In this document: one piece after another, positions 13,185-13,592 of the stretch
How positions within the stretch are numbered: position 1 is the first letter of the stretch
How the letters are laid out: the number at the start of each line of letters is the position of its first letter
Origin: Verrucomicrobiales bacterium
GTDB lineage: Bacteria; Verrucomicrobiota; Verrucomicrobiia; Verrucomicrobiales; Verrucomicrobiaceae
Reading direction: 5' to 3'
Length of the DNA: 13,592 bases
Assembly (NCBI GenBank): GCA_003453085.1
Contig: DMMK01000203.1
Coordinates: forward strand, 1 to 13,592
Made by a program: the position numbers and the translations under genes
Notes under the pieces: generated by a model
Database searches by the model: none
What the model was told of the DNA's origin: nothing
Seen by the model: the letters and a program-made list of their open reading frames with translations, nothing else

Positions 13185-13592
13185 ATGCACGCAGCTTCTT
13201 CCATCCTCGAACTATCCGAAACGCACACCCACGGGGCCGACACGGAATTTCGCGTGGTGCGGGCCACGGAGGCAGATAACCGCGCCTGGCTGCGCGGGGC
13301 CCCCGTGTGCGGCACGCTGAAGACGCATCGCATCTCTCATGCGGGGGTCATGACGGCACGGGCCCCTTACCGCATCGTGCGCATGCACCAGGGCGGGCTG
13401 TATTTCCTGGCCTGTGTGGCGGGGGAGGGGCGGGGGCTGGGGGATGGCCGCCGGCAGAAATGCGGGGGGGGGCTGGCCGCGGGGCTGCCGCCCCTCATGG
13501 GGGATGGCTTTGAGGCCGTGGAGGGGAAAGACTGGGGGCGCGGCTGGGTGGGGGATGGGGCGCAGCGCGGGCCAACACCCCTCCGCAGCAGG
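13185..13592 (+). CDS. Probable AraC-family regulator, N-terminal part (3' end outside window)
   Basis: An open frame from the ATG at 13185 runs off the window end (136 residues seen). It begins MHAASSILELSETHTHG and continues with APYRIVRMHQGGLYFLACVAGEG (about 60-82), DGRRQKCGGGL (86-96), and LPPLMGDGFEAVEGKDW (100-116). The order 'Y-x-L-x-x-V-x-G-x-G...DGR-x-Q-x-C-G-x-G...L-P-P-x-x-x-x-x-F-x-A-V-x-G-K-x-W' matches the sugar-sensor cupin (AraC-binding) domain of AraC/XylS regulators. The helix-turn-helix half would lie beyond the window, so the call rests on the cupin part alone. It is divergent from the PEP-hydrolase-family gene and is the natural candidate to regulate it. From about 13421 the codons become strikingly G-rich, and residues that are usually hydrophobic or aromatic read as Gly or Arg; base errors are suspected. 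The frame is nevertheless unbroken. Confidence 0.55.
   Translation, partial: MHAASSILELSETHTHGADTEFRVVRATEADNRAWLRGAPVCGTLKTHRISHAGVMTARAPYRIVRMHQGGLYFLACVAGEGRGLGDGRRQKCGGGLAAGLPPLMGDGFEAVEGKDWGRGWVGDGAQRGPTPLRSR

Noticed and set aside
13073..13333. N-terminal extension of the PEP-hydrolase-family gene to 13333
   Set aside because: The added 87 residues have no family resemblance and would overlap the divergent regulator and its promoter region.

Overview
The window carries 12 protein-coding genes, two of them cut by the window edges. No rRNA, tRNA, CRISPR array, insertion sequence or phage gene was seen. The genome is moderately GC-rich, tightly packed and from a respiring, Gram-negative-type bacterium: it has an alternative complex III, a lipobox protein and exported small proteins. 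Most starts lack a Shine-Dalgarno sequence. Together with the family mix (ACIII, an exported YHS/TRASH-like peptide, a TIM-barrel 'PEP hydrolase' next to an AraC-type regulator), this suggests the PVC group, most likely Verrucomicrobia (Prosthecobacter-like). That assignment is inference from protein flavour, not from a marker gene.

Region 1 (1-3660, + strand) is the 3' part of an operon for alternative complex III, the quinol:electron-acceptor oxidoreductase that replaces cytochrome bc1. It contains the iron-sulfur half of actB, then actC (NrfD-like membrane subunit) and actD (two-helix DUF3341 subunit). A strong terminator follows actD, so actE and actF are not directly downstream.

Region 2 (3720-5508, - strand) holds a valine-pyruvate aminotransferase (avtA) and, upstream of it, a DUF2452 protein related to human C1orf50. 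A nested inverted repeat lies between them.

Region 3 (5598-8265, + strand) is a small lipoprotein, a minimal HExxH metallopeptidase 9 bases after it, and arginyl-tRNA synthetase (argS). argS converges on recQ (8324-10486, - strand). The short gap between them holds two hairpins with the same AGGG loop, and a perfect 14-bp palindrome covers the recQ ribosome-binding site.

Region 4 (10641-12195, + strand) has an exported 70-residue cysteine-rich metal-binding-type peptide and a secreted class C beta-lactamase-fold serine hydrolase, each followed by a terminator.

Region 5 (12212-13592) is a divergent pair: a PEP-hydrolase-family TIM-barrel protein (- strand) and the start of a probable AraC-family regulator (+ strand), separated by 112 bases with repeated GTTGTTT words. 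The last ~170 bases are abnormally G-rich and may contain sequencing errors.

Most of this is core metabolism and housekeeping. I did not find a clear new multi-gene system. The most interesting leads are regulatory or structural: the tandem AGGG hairpins, the recQ palindrome, the divergent regulator region, and the lipoprotein-metallopeptidase pair.
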